Part shown: positions 6,910-15,991 of the stretch, in pieces | Layout: each line of letters opens with the position of its first letter | Numbering within the stretch: the stretch's first letter is position 1 | Assembly (NCBI GenBank): GCA_003694355.1 | Contig: RFKI01000058.1 | Span: 1-18,407 of the forward strand | From: Bdellovibrio sp. | GTDB lineage: Bacteria; Bdellovibrionota; Bdellovibrionia; Bdellovibrionales; UBA1609 | Reading direction: 5' to 3' | DNA: 18,407 nt | Translations under genes and position numbers: made by a program | Notes under the pieces: generated by a model | Databases searched by the model: none | Told to the model about the DNA's origin: nothing | The model's input: only the letters and a program-made list of their open reading frames with translations

Positions 6910-7644
6910 TTACTTAAATGGCGGCCAGCACCACCATCCTTGCTCTCGAGCAACCTTTTGTAGCTCTTGTTCTGTTTGATACAGCTTATGCTGAGCCCTA
7001 GCAAGCCCAATGGCCAGTCTGATATGGGTCGCCTCATGAAGGAGATCAATGTCTCCCATGGTATTCCCCGCACAGAAAAAAGGACGCTTTCCATTGGTTT
7101 TTTGGAGCAGACCCTTTACCTTTCCTTTTTTATAGGTGATAGGTCCCGCTGCTTCCCTCCCCACAACACCATTTTGAACTTTTGTTTCAACGCCAACAAC
7201 ATGGTCTGGAGAAAGACCAAACAGGGCTACTGCTGGCTCAACGGCCCACTTCACCGAAGCTGTCACCACAAAAACTTGAACACCATATTTCTTTAAGCAA
7301 CCTATTATTTCTCTTTGAAAATCAAAAATAGGAAGGTCTTGCAAATTACCAAGAGCTTCTTTCGCCCAGGCACGCACCTGCTCCAACCTTTGACCTTCAT
7401 TAACCTGGGCCAGCCATAAATAAGCTTCTTCAGGGTTTTGCCTTTTAAGTGTTTCGTAGTGTTCAAATGGCTTTTCTGGAAGATCTACTAATTTTTGATG
7501 AATTTGATACTGAAAGAACCTTTCTCCCACATCTATAGGCCACAAAGTGCCATCAGCATCAAAAGCGGCTAATCTCTCTTGTTCGGGAATAGAACTAATA
7601 ACTTCTTCTATTTGCTCCAGAATAGATTTCAAAGAGTTTTTCAA
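6910..7644 (-). CDS. HAD-superfamily hydrolase, phosphoserine phosphatase-like
   Basis: The 244-aa protein carries the HAD motifs in order: FDADGT with nucleophile Asp29 and acid/base Asp31; VVTAS at 126-130 (motif II); a Lys in YKKGK at 171-175 (motif III); and GNTMGDID at 193-200 with acidic residues (motif IV). A helical cap lies between motifs I and II (about 45-105), the C1-type cap placement of phosphoserine phosphatase relatives. The substrate is uncertain; a phosphorylated small metabolite is likely. The start is a TTG at 7644 with AAAAGG about 8 nt upstream; no internal ATG occurs before the core motifs. The gene is divergent from glpD, sharing a 72-bp intergenic region. Confidence 0.85.
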   Translation of the reverse strand: MKNSLKSILEQIEEVISSIPEQERLAAFDADGTLWPIDVGERFFQYQIHQKLVDLPEKPFEHYETLKRQNPEEAYLWLAQVNEGQRLEQVRAWAKEALGNLQDLPIFDFQREIIGCLKKYGVQVFVVTASVKWAVEPAVALFGLSPDHVVGVETKVQNGVVGREAAGPITYKKGKVKGLLQKTNGKRPFFCAGNTMGDIDLLHEATHIRLAIGLARAQHKLYQTEQELQKVAREQGWWCWPPFK

Positions 7645-7671
7645 AATTTTTACCTTTTCCCTTTAGCCTTT

Positions 7672-7688
7672 CTTGTCTATAAGATAAG
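7672..7688. promoter_or_regulatory. Imperfect palindrome in the HAD/glpD divergent region
   Basis: CTTGTCTATAAGATAAG is a 7+3+7 inverted repeat with one mismatched pair. It contains TATAAG, a possible -10 for glpD, so a protein bound here could control one or both divergent genes. No regulator gene is adjacent. Confidence 0.25.
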
Positions 7689-7716
7689 TTCAGAAAAAAT
7701 TCAACTGGCGTAAAAA

Positions 7717-9363
7717 ATGACATTAAAACCTTTTTCTTTTTTAGATCGAAATAAATATATTTCATCTCTTCAAAATCAAAAATTTGACCTTTGTATCATT
7801 GGAGGAGGAATTACTGGAGCTGGAGTGGCTCGCGCTGCCTCTCTTCGTGGCATGAAAGTAGCTCTTATTGAAGAAGAGGACTTTGCTTCTGGAACGAGTT
7901 CTCGTTCCAGCAAATTGATTCATGGAGGGCTTCGCTACCTAGAGAATTTGGAGTTTCACTTGGTCTTTGAAGCTCTCACCGAACGCACCACTTTGTTTGA
8001 AATGGCTCCACATTTAATACATCCTCTTCGATTTTTGCTTCCAACTTACAAAGACTTTAAAATAAGCCGCTTTAAAATGGGAACAGGGATGTGGCTTTAT
8101 GACCTCTTATCGCTCTTTGAAACGCCTAAAATGCATGAGTCTCTTTCTCGAGAAAAAACTCTTAAGCGCGCCCCTTTTCTGGCTAGCCAAAACTTAACGG
8201 GTTCTTTTGTCTATTCAGATGCCTATATGGATGATGATCGTCTTGTTTGCGAAACCCTTCGTTCTGCTAATCACCATGGGGCTATTTGTGTCAATTATGT
8301 AAAGGCCATAGGAGCTGAATGGAAAAATAACAAAGTTTGTGCCATTACCTGCAGAGATCAATCTTCTGGGAAAACTTTTTCCATTCAAACCCATCACACT
8401 GTTAGCTGTGCCGGCCCTTGGACAGATCAAGTAGGCTCTCTTTTGCTCTCTCAATGGAAAAAGAAAATGCGCCCCACAAAAGGAGTCCACCTTACCTTCA
8501 GTAAAAACCGCATTCCTCTAAAAGAAGCTGTTGTTATGGTTGACGACCGTAAAGATCGTATTGTTTTTGCCATCCCTCGAGAAGATATGGTGATTGTTGG
8601 AACCACAGACACCGATTACAAGGATGACCCTCGACTTGTTCATACTTCCCAAGAAGACGTGGATTACCTTTTAAACATGACAGCCTATTATTTCCCTCAT
8701 CTTAATCTTCAAAAAGAAGATATTATAGCAAGCTATGCTGGGGTGCGTCCTCTGGTTCATGATGGTTCACCAGATGAAGGCAAAACCAGCCGAGAACACC
8801 TTATTTTCAATGATCCTCGAGGCATCACTTTTGTTATGGGTGGCAAATACACCACCTATCGAGTGATGGCCGAAGACACCCTCAAACACGTCCTCCGCTT
8901 CTTTCCCCTAGAAAAACGCATTCAGTACGACTTTGCTGACACTAAATCTCCCCTAAATCCCAAAGTCACTCTAAGCTCTCTTTCTTTCTGCCCCTTAGAG
9001 TCATGGAGCCACGACTTTCAAACTCCTCTTCCCATTGTCAAAACCCTTTTTCAACGACATGGAGGAGAAGCCGAAGAAATTCTTCAGATAAAAACGCCCT
9101 TCAAAAGCTCCCTTTCGGAATGGCTTTGGACCTTAGAAGCTGCTCACGCCATTAAAAATACCATGTGTGGGCACCTTTTAGATTTCTACTTAAGACGCAG
9201 CCCCTTGTTCCTGGCAGACCCATCACATGGCTTTACCCTGATAAAACCCCTGGCTCAAGTTTTTCAAAACCATCTTAATTGGACAGAAGCTCAACGCCAA
9301 AAAGAAGAAGAAAGCCTAAAACACCACTTGCATTTTGAAATGGGGTGGAAAGACCAAGGATAA
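7717..9363 (+). CDS. glpD: Glycerol-3-phosphate dehydrogenase (FAD, quinone-linked)
   Basis: The 548-aa protein begins its FAD-binding Rossmann fold with CIIGGGITGAGVA (about residues 26-38). The strongly conserved GTSSRSSKLIHGGLRYLE block follows, along with the VGTTDTDY and YAGVRPLV motifs of the GlpD/GlpO family. The C-terminal helical domain (about 440-530) has the AAHAIKNTMCGHLLDFYLRRS-type segment seen in this family. It oxidises glycerol-3-phosphate to dihydroxyacetone phosphate at the inner membrane and passes electrons to quinone. It is longer than E. coli GlpD (about 500 aa) but complete. The start ATG has only a weak upstream site (GGCG). glpF, glpK and glpR are not adjacent, so glpD is stand-alone here. 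Confidence 0.95.
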   Translation: MTLKPFSFLDRNKYISSLQNQKFDLCIIGGGITGAGVARAASLRGMKVALIEEEDFASGTSSRSSKLIHGGLRYLENLEFHLVFEALTERTTLFEMAPHLIHPLRFLLPTYKDFKISRFKMGTGMWLYDLLSLFETPKMHESLSREKTLKRAPFLASQNLTGSFVYSDAYMDDDRLVCETLRSANHHGAICVNYVKAIGAEWKNNKVCAITCRDQSSGKTFSIQTHHTVSCAGPWTDQVGSLLLSQWKKKMRPTKGVHLTFSKNRIPLKEAVVMVDDRKDRIVFAIPREDMVIVGTTDTDYKDDPRLVHTSQEDVDYLLNMTAYYFPHLNLQKEDIIASYAGVRPLVHDGSPDEGKTSREHLIFNDPRGITFVMGGKYTTYRVMAEDTLKHVLRFFPLEKRIQYDFADTKSPLNPKVTLSSLSFCPLESWSHDFQTPLPIVKTLFQRHGGEAEEILQIKTPFKSSLSEWLWTLEAAHAIKNTMCGHLLDFYLRRSPLFLADPSHGFTLIKPLAQVFQNHLNWTEAQRQKEEESLKHHLHFEMGWKDQG

Positions 9364-9374
9364 GGTTCTTATTG

Positions 9375-9833
9375 CTAAGTGCGTCTAAGAGCTTTAAAAA
9401 GATCAATCCATTTTTTAAAGCTTTTTAGCCCATATTGAGCTAAAAATATTGTAAAATCAGGACCTGCGGCCTGGATAATCTTCCAATAGCCCCCTTTAAA
9501 AATACGCCCCACACCTCGACATATGCATACTTTTATATGGCCAGCAATTATTTCTTTCACAATATCAATCCCTAAAGCCGCCATATTTTCTCCATCGGCA
9601 CCTTCCAAAACCCTTAAAGCCTCTAAATCTACCCTAAACTCCACATCAGCAAGAGGAGCAGGCTCTCTTGTTAAAGTAGGCCTCCCTTCTTTATTCACCA
9701 AGCGACATTCCAACTTATCATCCACAACAATTCGAATTTCAGCCTCGGGGCTTAACAATGAAATCGCTTGCACGCAGGCAGGCTTCGTTTCCAAAAAGTT
9801 TTTTAGAAGAACAAAAATAGACTCCAAACTCAT
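9375..9833 (-). CDS. SCP2-like (sterol carrier/lipid-binding) domain protein
   Basis: The 152-aa protein has the SCP2 pattern: EAEIRIVVDDKLECRLV, then a PLADVEFRVDLEALRVLEG strand-helix unit, and an AGHIKVCICRGVGRIFKG segment corresponding to the family's G-x-[IL]-[KR]-[IV] element. SCP2-like proteins bind lipids or hydrophobic ligands in a beta-sheet/helix cavity; bacterial roles include ubiquinone synthesis accessory factors and lipid handling, none of which can be chosen here. There is no signal peptide. GAGG lies about 8 nt upstream of the ATG. It ends tail-to-tail with glpD (11 bp apart), with mreB diverging on the other side. Confidence 0.75.
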   Translation of the reverse strand: MSLESIFVLLKNFLETKPACVQAISLLSPEAEIRIVVDDKLECRLVNKEGRPTLTREPAPLADVEFRVDLEALRVLEGADGENMAALGIDIVKEIIAGHIKVCICRGVGRIFKGGYWKIIQAAGPDFTIFLAQYGLKSFKKWIDLFKALRRT

Positions 9834-9905
9834 TTCACTTCCCTCTTTACTTTTGTTTTCTGATGATTGCTCCCTCCTGTCAACGCTATATGCTAACTTA
9901 CTGTA

Positions 9906-11012
<1,107 letters not shown>

Positions 11013-11022
11013 TAGATTCAAA

Positions 11023-11481
11023 ATGCCAACATCTTCTCCTTGGCCTCAACAAATGTCTTTGTTCTGCTTCTTCGCATTTATAGAGGAGCCCATAGCACAA
11101 AACGCCTCCATCGCCTTATACAAAAAAATAAAAGCGAAAATCCAAACTCCTTCAACAGAAGAGCTCATAGCTATCCTTCATCAATTTTACTTTCAGACTC
11201 TCAACCGTAAAATCAAACTTTTCTCTAAAAGCTTTTATCAACACTCTGCTTGGCAAGTTCCCGACTCCATTGACCTTTCTGCATGGAAGCAGTTTAAAAA
11301 AGAAGCAACTCCCGAAGAATTTTTGGCTGTTATTTTTGTACACATCCTCAAGTTTTCAGCACAAGAAACCTCCCAGGCTTTAAAGATTTCTTTAGGCTCT
11401 CTTCATTATCGTTTAAACAAGGGGCTCCAAAAGCTCTCATCCCTCTTATCCTCACAAAAAAGGACAGAACATGAGCTTTGA
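11023..11481 (+). CDS. Degenerate ECF-like sigma factor (sigma region 4)
   Basis: The last third (residues about 98-142) reads TPEEFLAVIFVHILKFSAQE followed by ALKISLGSLHYRLNKGLQKL. This matches sigma-70 region 4 of ECF factors (hydrophobic helix, [GF]-S-x-x-E, then an HTH recognition helix ending in R-L-x-[KR]-G-L). The N-terminal part (about 95 residues) is helical but has no recognisable region 2 signature, so promoter melting by this protein is doubtful; it may be a diverged sigma factor or a sigma-like adaptor. The following gene overlaps by 11 nt and looks like an anti-sigma factor, which supports the call. The start is uncertain: TTG at 11005 overlaps mreB, ATG at 11023 is used, ATG at 11053 is also possible. 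Confidence 0.6.
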   Translation: MPTSSPWPQQMSLFCFFAFIEEPIAQNASIALYKKIKAKIQTPSTEELIAILHQFYFQTLNRKIKLFSKSFYQHSAWQVPDSIDLSAWKQFKKEATPEEFLAVIFVHILKFSAQETSQALKISLGSLHYRLNKGLQKLSSLLSSQKRTEHEL

Positions 11482-12430
11482 TTTTCACATTGAGCCTAAA
11501 CGAAAGATCACTGAATTCCAATTTCAACAAATGCTTTATGCTTATTCACAAGGTCATTTGGATCCAAATAGGAAAAAAGCTTTTGAAGAATATTGTAGAA
11601 GTAACCCCAAAGCCCAGGAGGAGTTAAAACAATTTCAAAAAGCTCTCCAATATTGCCAAAACTTGCAAAAAATAACTGTGGACCCCCACTTTCTAAAAGT
11701 CCTTCAAAGTCATCTACCATTTTGGAAAAACATTAAACGAAAGTCAGAAGAACTCTTCCCCTCCAGACACTTTCGATGGTTCATCCAGGCTGTTTTCGTG
11801 TCCATCATAACAGCTTCCATTGGTATTTTTTTCCCTTGGGAACGATTTATTTCCTGGCATCCCCAAACAGAAAAAAAGCCTCCTGCTCTTTCTCAAAAGT
11901 CACCACAAAAACCCAAAGTCACCCAAGCTCTTCCAGTAACCTCTCCCACCCTCTTAGAGAAAGAAAAAACAAAGCCCCTATCTCAAAAACAGCAAGAGCC
12001 AAAACAAACGACTTCACAACTCCCAGCATCCACACCTCCTAAAACCTCAGTTAAAACAGTCTCCCAACACAAGAAAAAAACTGAAATAAAGAAAAAAGCC
12101 ATTCTTAAAGGAAAGCTTTATCGGTTCTATATGAAACTGCCCAATGCCTTTGAAGTCAGCCCTCAGATTGTGGAAAAAATCAAATCTCTTGGCGGTCAAA
12201 AAGCAGGAGAAGTTAAGCTAGGTTGGGAAAAACCCAATGGTCGCTATTTCCACTTTTCTCTTCCTGAAGAAAACTATCCTATACTTTTAGAATACCTTAA
12301 GTCTCTCGGAAAAGTAAAAATTGTTGAACACGATCACTGGAGGGTTATGCCTAAAGGAAAACGACGTATTATCCTTTGGGTAGAAGCCGTCCAAAGTCCA
12401 GTGACAGCCCCCCAAAAACCAGTACAATAA
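11471..12430 (+). CDS. Membrane-spanning anti-sigma-like protein
   Basis: The 319-aa protein has a cytoplasmic N-terminus whose AYSQGHLDPNRKKAFEEYCR segment (about 24-43) resembles the anti-sigma domain entrance (Y-x-x-G-x-L-x-x-x-x-R-x-x-F-E). It lacks the His-Cys-Cys zinc ligands of ZAS domains. A single membrane helix follows (about 103-123, WFIQAVFVSIITASIGIFF). Beyond it come a Pro/Lys/Gln/Thr-rich linker (about 130-205) and a compact periplasmic domain (about 210-315) containing SLGGQKAGEVKLGW and YFHFSLPEENY. AGGA lies 6 nt upstream of the ATG, and the gene overlaps the sigma-like gene by 11 nt, the classic arrangement for a co-translated pair. The periplasmic domain probably senses an envelope signal. 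Role inferred from architecture and context. Confidence 0.65.
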   Translation: MSFDFHIEPKRKITEFQFQQMLYAYSQGHLDPNRKKAFEEYCRSNPKAQEELKQFQKALQYCQNLQKITVDPHFLKVLQSHLPFWKNIKRKSEELFPSRHFRWFIQAVFVSIITASIGIFFPWERFISWHPQTEKKPPALSQKSPQKPKVTQALPVTSPTLLEKEKTKPLSQKQQEPKQTTSQLPASTPPKTSVKTVSQHKKKTEIKKKAILKGKLYRFYMKLPNAFEVSPQIVEKIKSLGGQKAGEVKLGWEKPNGRYFHFSLPEENYPILLEYLKSLGKVKIVEHDHWRVMPKGKRRIILWVEAVQSPVTAPQKPVQ

Positions 12431-12435
12431 AATAA

Positions 12436-14370
12436 ATGACCCATCATAAGAAAATAAAGCCTACGAAATCTCTTCGCACTCTTCTCATGCTCTGGTTTAT
12501 CTTCTTTTCTGTAGCGCCCTTGGCATTTATAACAGGTTATTCTCTTGTAAAGTACGAAAAAGCTATTAACCGTGAGCTCTTTCAGAGACTCCAAAGCAAT
12601 CGTCGTGAAATCGAAGTGATTTTTGCTGACTTTGAGAAAGCTCTCTATGAACAAACCCGTCATTATGCCAATAATCAAGCCCTTAAATATCATCTTTCTC
12701 AAGATCATCTTTCTCAAGTGAGGAAACTAGCAAAACCTTGGTTACAAAACAGCATTGCTCAAACACTCTCTATTTTTGACAGCACAGGAAAACTGGAGGT
12801 GGCTCTCTATAAAACAAGTAAGGGAGAAGTAAAAAGGAACAGAAAATATGAATCCAGGGAGTGGGTTTTAGCTGAAGATTATCTGAAAAAAATTTCAGAA
12901 AAGCCGGTATCCGTTTGGTTTGATGTGAACAGGTCCAAAACGCTTGACCTTCTTGTAATTGCCCAAATTATCTCTAAAAACGGAGTTCTTATTGGTTTCC
13001 TAGAGCAACGCATTCGAGTGGACAAAGATTTTTTACAAGCCTTAAAAAACCGAATGAACCTTGAGATTTTTATTGTTTTTGAAAATGACGAAAAAAACAT
13101 TGTCTCTTCTGATCCTGACTTTGCACTTTACCAACCTAAATTCTTTAAACAAAAATTTAAAGAAGTTCAAAACAACATGTTTGATTTAACCCTTAAAAAC
13201 CAGCCCTTCGGCATCTCTTTAGCCCCTCTTCAATGGGGAGAAAACCATTTTCTTCTCGGATTAGCAGCTTCTAAAAAGGAAGCTTTTACAATTCTAAAAA
13301 ATATTAAATTAGCTTTTTATACTGTTGTTGGCACCATTGTTATCTTACTCATTCTTTTAAGTATTGTGATATCTAAACTTCTCTTAAAACCGTTATATGA
13401 CTTAGTCTATTCCATTGAGCGAATGGACCCTGAAACAGGAAAACTAGAAAGCATTCCCGAAAGCCCTAACAACGAAATTGGCGTTGTTATTGAGTCATTC
13501 AAAGAATTGGCAAATAGGGTTCAACAAACACAACTGGAGTTAAAAAAGAAAATTCGCGAACTTGAAAAAGCCAATACGGAAATAAAAGAAGCTCAAGCTA
13601 AACTGGTTCACTCTGCTAAAATGGCCAGCCTTGGTCAGTTGGTTGCTGGTGTGGCTCATGAGCTCAATAATCCTATCGGATTTATTTACAGCAACATGCA
13701 ACATTTAAGGGAGTATTCCGAAAAGCTTATAGAACTTTCTCAGGTTGCAGAGAAAGACCCTTCTAAAATTTCAAAGTTCAAAAAAGACATTGAATTTGAT
13801 TACATTGTACAAGACCTTCCGAAACTCATTCGTTCCTGTGAAGAGGGGGCCAAAAGAACGAGAGATATTGTCCTTGGGTTAAGAAATTTTTCTCGCCTGG
13901 AAGAAGCAAAAATCAAAGACATCAACATTCATGAAAATATTGATACCACCTTAAGTTTATTACAAGGAGAATTAAAAGGACGAATTCAAGTCGTCAAAGA
14001 CTACGATAAAAACCTTCCCTTAGTACCTTGTTATCCCAATCAAATTAACCAGGTTTTTATGAATATTCTTTCCAATGCCGCCCAAGCCATTCCTAAAAAG
14101 GGGAAAATCACCATTAAAACCGAAAAAAAGGGGGAATTCGTCTATATCACCATTTCTGATACAGGAAAAGGTATGGACAAGGAAACTGTGGAAAAAATTT
14201 TTGATCCCTTTTTTACAACCAAAACACCAGGGCAAGGAACAGGCCTTGGTATGAGTATTTCGTATGGCATCATTCAAAAACATCATGGAGATATACTTGT
14301 AGACTCCACTCCAGGGAAGGGCACTTCCTTTACCATTGTTCTCCCTATAAAAAACTCTCAAAAACACTAA
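12436..14370 (+). CDS. Sensor histidine kinase with extracytoplasmic sensor domain
   Basis: The 644-aa protein begins with a membrane helix (about 14-37). A periplasmic domain of about 250 residues follows, probably Cache-like, then a second helix (about 292-316), a HAMP-like linker, a coiled coil (about 355-395) and the kinase core. The HisKA box GQLVAGVAHELNNPIGF holds phospho-acceptor His408. HATPase motifs are present: N-box NQVFMNILSNAAQA (from about 538), G1 DTGKGMD, F-box IFDPFFTT and G2 GQGTGLGMSI. All catalytic residues are in place. It starts 5 bp after the anti-sigma-like gene without its own ribosome-binding site. No response regulator is adjacent, so its partner is elsewhere. A 15-bp tandem duplication lies in the sensor domain. 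Confidence 0.9.
   Translation: MTHHKKIKPTKSLRTLLMLWFIFFSVAPLAFITGYSLVKYEKAINRELFQRLQSNRREIEVIFADFEKALYEQTRHYANNQALKYHLSQDHLSQVRKLAKPWLQNSIAQTLSIFDSTGKLEVALYKTSKGEVKRNRKYESREWVLAEDYLKKISEKPVSVWFDVNRSKTLDLLVIAQIISKNGVLIGFLEQRIRVDKDFLQALKNRMNLEIFIVFENDEKNIVSSDPDFALYQPKFFKQKFKEVQNNMFDLTLKNQPFGISLAPLQWGENHFLLGLAASKKEAFTILKNIKLAFYTVVGTIVILLILLSIVISKLLLKPLYDLVYSIERMDPETGKLESIPESPNNEIGVVIESFKELANRVQQTQLELKKKIRELEKANTEIKEAQAKLVHSAKMASLGQLVAGVAHELNNPIGFIYSNMQHLREYSEKLIELSQVAEKDPSKISKFKKDIEFDYIVQDLPKLIRSCEEGAKRTRDIVLGLRNFSRLEEAKIKDINIHENIDTTLSLLQGELKGRIQVVKDYDKNLPLVPCYPNQINQVFMNILSNAAQAIPKKGKITIKTEKKGEFVYITISDTGKGMDKETVEKIFDPFFTTKTPGQGTGLGMSISYGIIQKHHGDILVDSTPGKGTSFTIVLPIKNSQKH
12689..12718 (+). repeat. 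Perfect 15-bp tandem duplication inside the kinase gene
   Basis: The unit ATCATCTTTCTCAAG occurs twice head-to-tail and in frame, giving HLSQDHLSQ in the N-terminal part of the sensor domain. It adds five residues. Identity of both copies suggests a recent event. Confidence 0.8.
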
Positions 14371-14413
14371 AAAACATTTGATTCTCCTCAGAATTTGAAT
14401 GATTTTATGCTTT

Positions 14414-15502
14414 ATGAAAACACCTTTATTTAATCTTCACTTAGACGCTGGCGGAAAACTGATTGAGTTTGCCGGCTGGCAACTTCCCGTACAGTTTAAA
14501 GGAATTCGAGAAGAACATCTTCATGTTCGCTCCAAAGCAGGCCTTTTTGATGTTTCTCATATGGGTGAAATCCGTATAAAAGGAAAAAATGCCTTAAAAA
14601 CACTCCAGTATCTCACAACAAATGACGTGCAAACACTCACAGCAGGAAAAGCGCAGTATTCTCTCTTGTTAAATGAAAAAGGCGGAGTTGTTGATGACAT
14701 TGTCATTTATTGCCTTTCTCCCAATGAGGATTATCTTGTCTGTGTAAATGCCGCAAATCAAAAAAAAGACCTTGAATGGTTCTTAGCTCATAATCAAGGA
14801 GCCCTGATTGAAAACCAAAGCCCCCAATGGGCACAAATTGCTCTCCAAGGTCCCATGGCTCCTCAAATTTTGCTCAAAGTGGTTCAGAATCCAGAGCTCC
14901 TAAAAAAACTTCAGTTTTTCCACTTCTACGAAGATCAGTGGAATCGCCATCAAATGATTGTCGCTCGCACGGGTTATACAGGGGAATGGGGATATGAGAT
15001 CTTTCTCCCATGGGATGATGCGCCAAGCCTCTGGGAGGCTCTTCTCAGTGAGTCTGAAGACTTATGGCCCATTGGCTTAGGGGCCAGAGACACCTTACGC
15101 CTTGAAATGGGGTATAGTCTTTATGGGCAGGATTTAACAGATGATATAACTCCTTATGAAGCTGGACTTAACTGGGTGGTAAAAGAGAATCAAAAAGATT
15201 TCATAGGGAAAACAGCTCTCAGACCTCCTTGCCGAAGTCGTGTTGGATTTTTGCTTTTAGAAAGGGGAATCCCACGAACTGGCTATTCTTTGTTTTCTTT
15301 TGACAAAAAAGAAATTGGCAAGGTAACTAGTGGAACATTCTCCCCTTCTTTAGAGCGCCCCATAGGGCTGGGTTTAGTAGACTCATCTTTTGCTAAAAAA
15401 GGGGAAAAGTTTTTTGTGAAAATTCGACAAAGGTTTTTAGAAGCTGAAGTGGTAAGCATTCCTTTTGTAGAACCGAGGGCTCAAAAACCGATACACTTTT
15501 AA
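14414..15502 (+). CDS. gcvT: Glycine cleavage system T protein (aminomethyltransferase)
   Basis: The 363-aa protein matches GcvT throughout: FAGWQLPVQ near the N-terminus, FDVSHMGE, TTNDV, GGVVDDIVIY with the conserved Asp pair at 94-95, RTGYTGEWGYEIF, LGARDTLRLEMGYSLYGQD, and a C-terminal TSGTFSPSL-GLG block. It transfers the methylene group from the aminomethyl-lipoyl H protein to tetrahydrofolate and releases ammonia. The start at 14414 gives the canonical MKTPLFNLH terminus; an in-frame ATG at 14399 would add MILCF and is disfavoured. No clear ribosome-binding site precedes either. gcvH follows after 14 bp; gcvP is not in the window. Confidence 0.95.
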   Translation: MKTPLFNLHLDAGGKLIEFAGWQLPVQFKGIREEHLHVRSKAGLFDVSHMGEIRIKGKNALKTLQYLTTNDVQTLTAGKAQYSLLLNEKGGVVDDIVIYCLSPNEDYLVCVNAANQKKDLEWFLAHNQGALIENQSPQWAQIALQGPMAPQILLKVVQNPELLKKLQFFHFYEDQWNRHQMIVARTGYTGEWGYEIFLPWDDAPSLWEALLSESEDLWPIGLGARDTLRLEMGYSLYGQDLTDDITPYEAGLNWVVKENQKDFIGKTALRPPCRSRVGFLLLERGIPRTGYSLFSFDKKEIGKVTSGTFSPSLERPIGLGLVDSSFAKKGEKFFVKIRQRFLEAEVVSIPFVEPRAQKPIHF

Positions 15503-15516
15503 AAAGGAGATTTAAC

Positions 15517-15909
15517 ATGAGTGCCAAATTTCATGTTCCTGAGGAAAATTATTACACCAAAGATCATGAGTGGGCTTTAGTGGATGAGAATTTAGTTACA
15601 GTGGGCATTACAAATTATGCCCAAGATAGCCTTGGTGAAATTGTTTATGTAGAGCTTCCAGAAACTGGCCAAAAGGTCACACAACATGAACCTTTTGGTG
15701 TTGTTGAAAGTGTTAAAGCAGCAAGCGACCTTATTGCCCCTGTCTCTGGCACTGTTGTTGAGGTCAATGATGCTGTTCAATCTGACCCTGGCCTGATTAA
15801 TGATGATCCCATGAATGAAGGATGGCTCATAAAAATTGAAATGGATACGGAAAAAGAGCTTGCTCAGCTCCTTAAAGCACCTGATTACAGGAAGCTTATA
15901 GAGGCTTAA
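15517..15909 (+). CDS. gcvH: Glycine cleavage system H protein (lipoyl carrier)
   Basis: The 130-aa protein is full length for GcvH. The lipoyl-attachment motif VVESVKAASDLIAPVSG puts the modified lysine at residue 67. YTKDHEWALV and GITNYAQDSLGEIVYVELP are family hallmarks of the N-terminal half. It shuttles the aminomethyl group between the P, T and L proteins. A strong AGGAG precedes the ATG with 7-nt spacing. It lies 14 bp after gcvT and forms an operon with it. A tRNA-Leu promoter begins about 6 bp after the stop. Confidence 0.97.
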   Translation: MSAKFHVPEENYYTKDHEWALVDENLVTVGITNYAQDSLGEIVYVELPETGQKVTQHEPFGVVESVKAASDLIAPVSGTVVEVNDAVQSDPGLINDDPMNEGWLIKIEMDTEKELAQLLKAPDYRKLIEA

Positions 15910-15914
15910 TTTAG

Positions 15915-15943
15915 TTGATTGATGTTATTGATTTTTATATATT
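15915..15943 (+). promoter_or_regulatory. Predicted promoter upstream of the truncated tRNA-Leu copy
   Basis: TTGATT (15915-15920) and TATATT (15938-15943) have exactly 17 bp between them. A start near 15950 lies about 18 nt before the truncated tRNA-Leu 5' end. I see no comparable promoter directly upstream of the intact tRNA-Leu, so the intact gene is probably transcribed from here, through the intervening spacer. Confidence 0.5.
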
Positions 15944-15959
15944 TGAAAAGCACTCATTA

Positions 15960-15989
15960 ATGTCTGTGCCCATGTGGTGGAATTGGTAG
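15960..15989 (+). pseudogene. Truncated duplicate of the tRNA-Leu 5' end
   Basis: This segment repeats 16091-16120 with one mismatch (T15987 versus C16118); the first 27 nt are identical. It includes 8 nt of 5' flank and the first 22 nt of tRNA-Leu (acceptor strand GCCCATG from 15968 plus most of the D-arm). The rest of the tRNA is missing, so it cannot make a tRNA. The two copies are offset by 131 bp. Confidence 0.85.
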
Positions 15990-15991
15990 GC

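Noticed and set aside
12334..12717. 127-aa minus-strand frame across the anti-sigma/kinase junction
   Set aside because: It lies antisense to two well-supported genes and its composition is that of a shadow frame.
14020..14367. 115-aa minus-strand frame in the kinase gene
   Set aside because: It is antisense to the ATPase domain, whose motifs are unmistakable on the plus strand.
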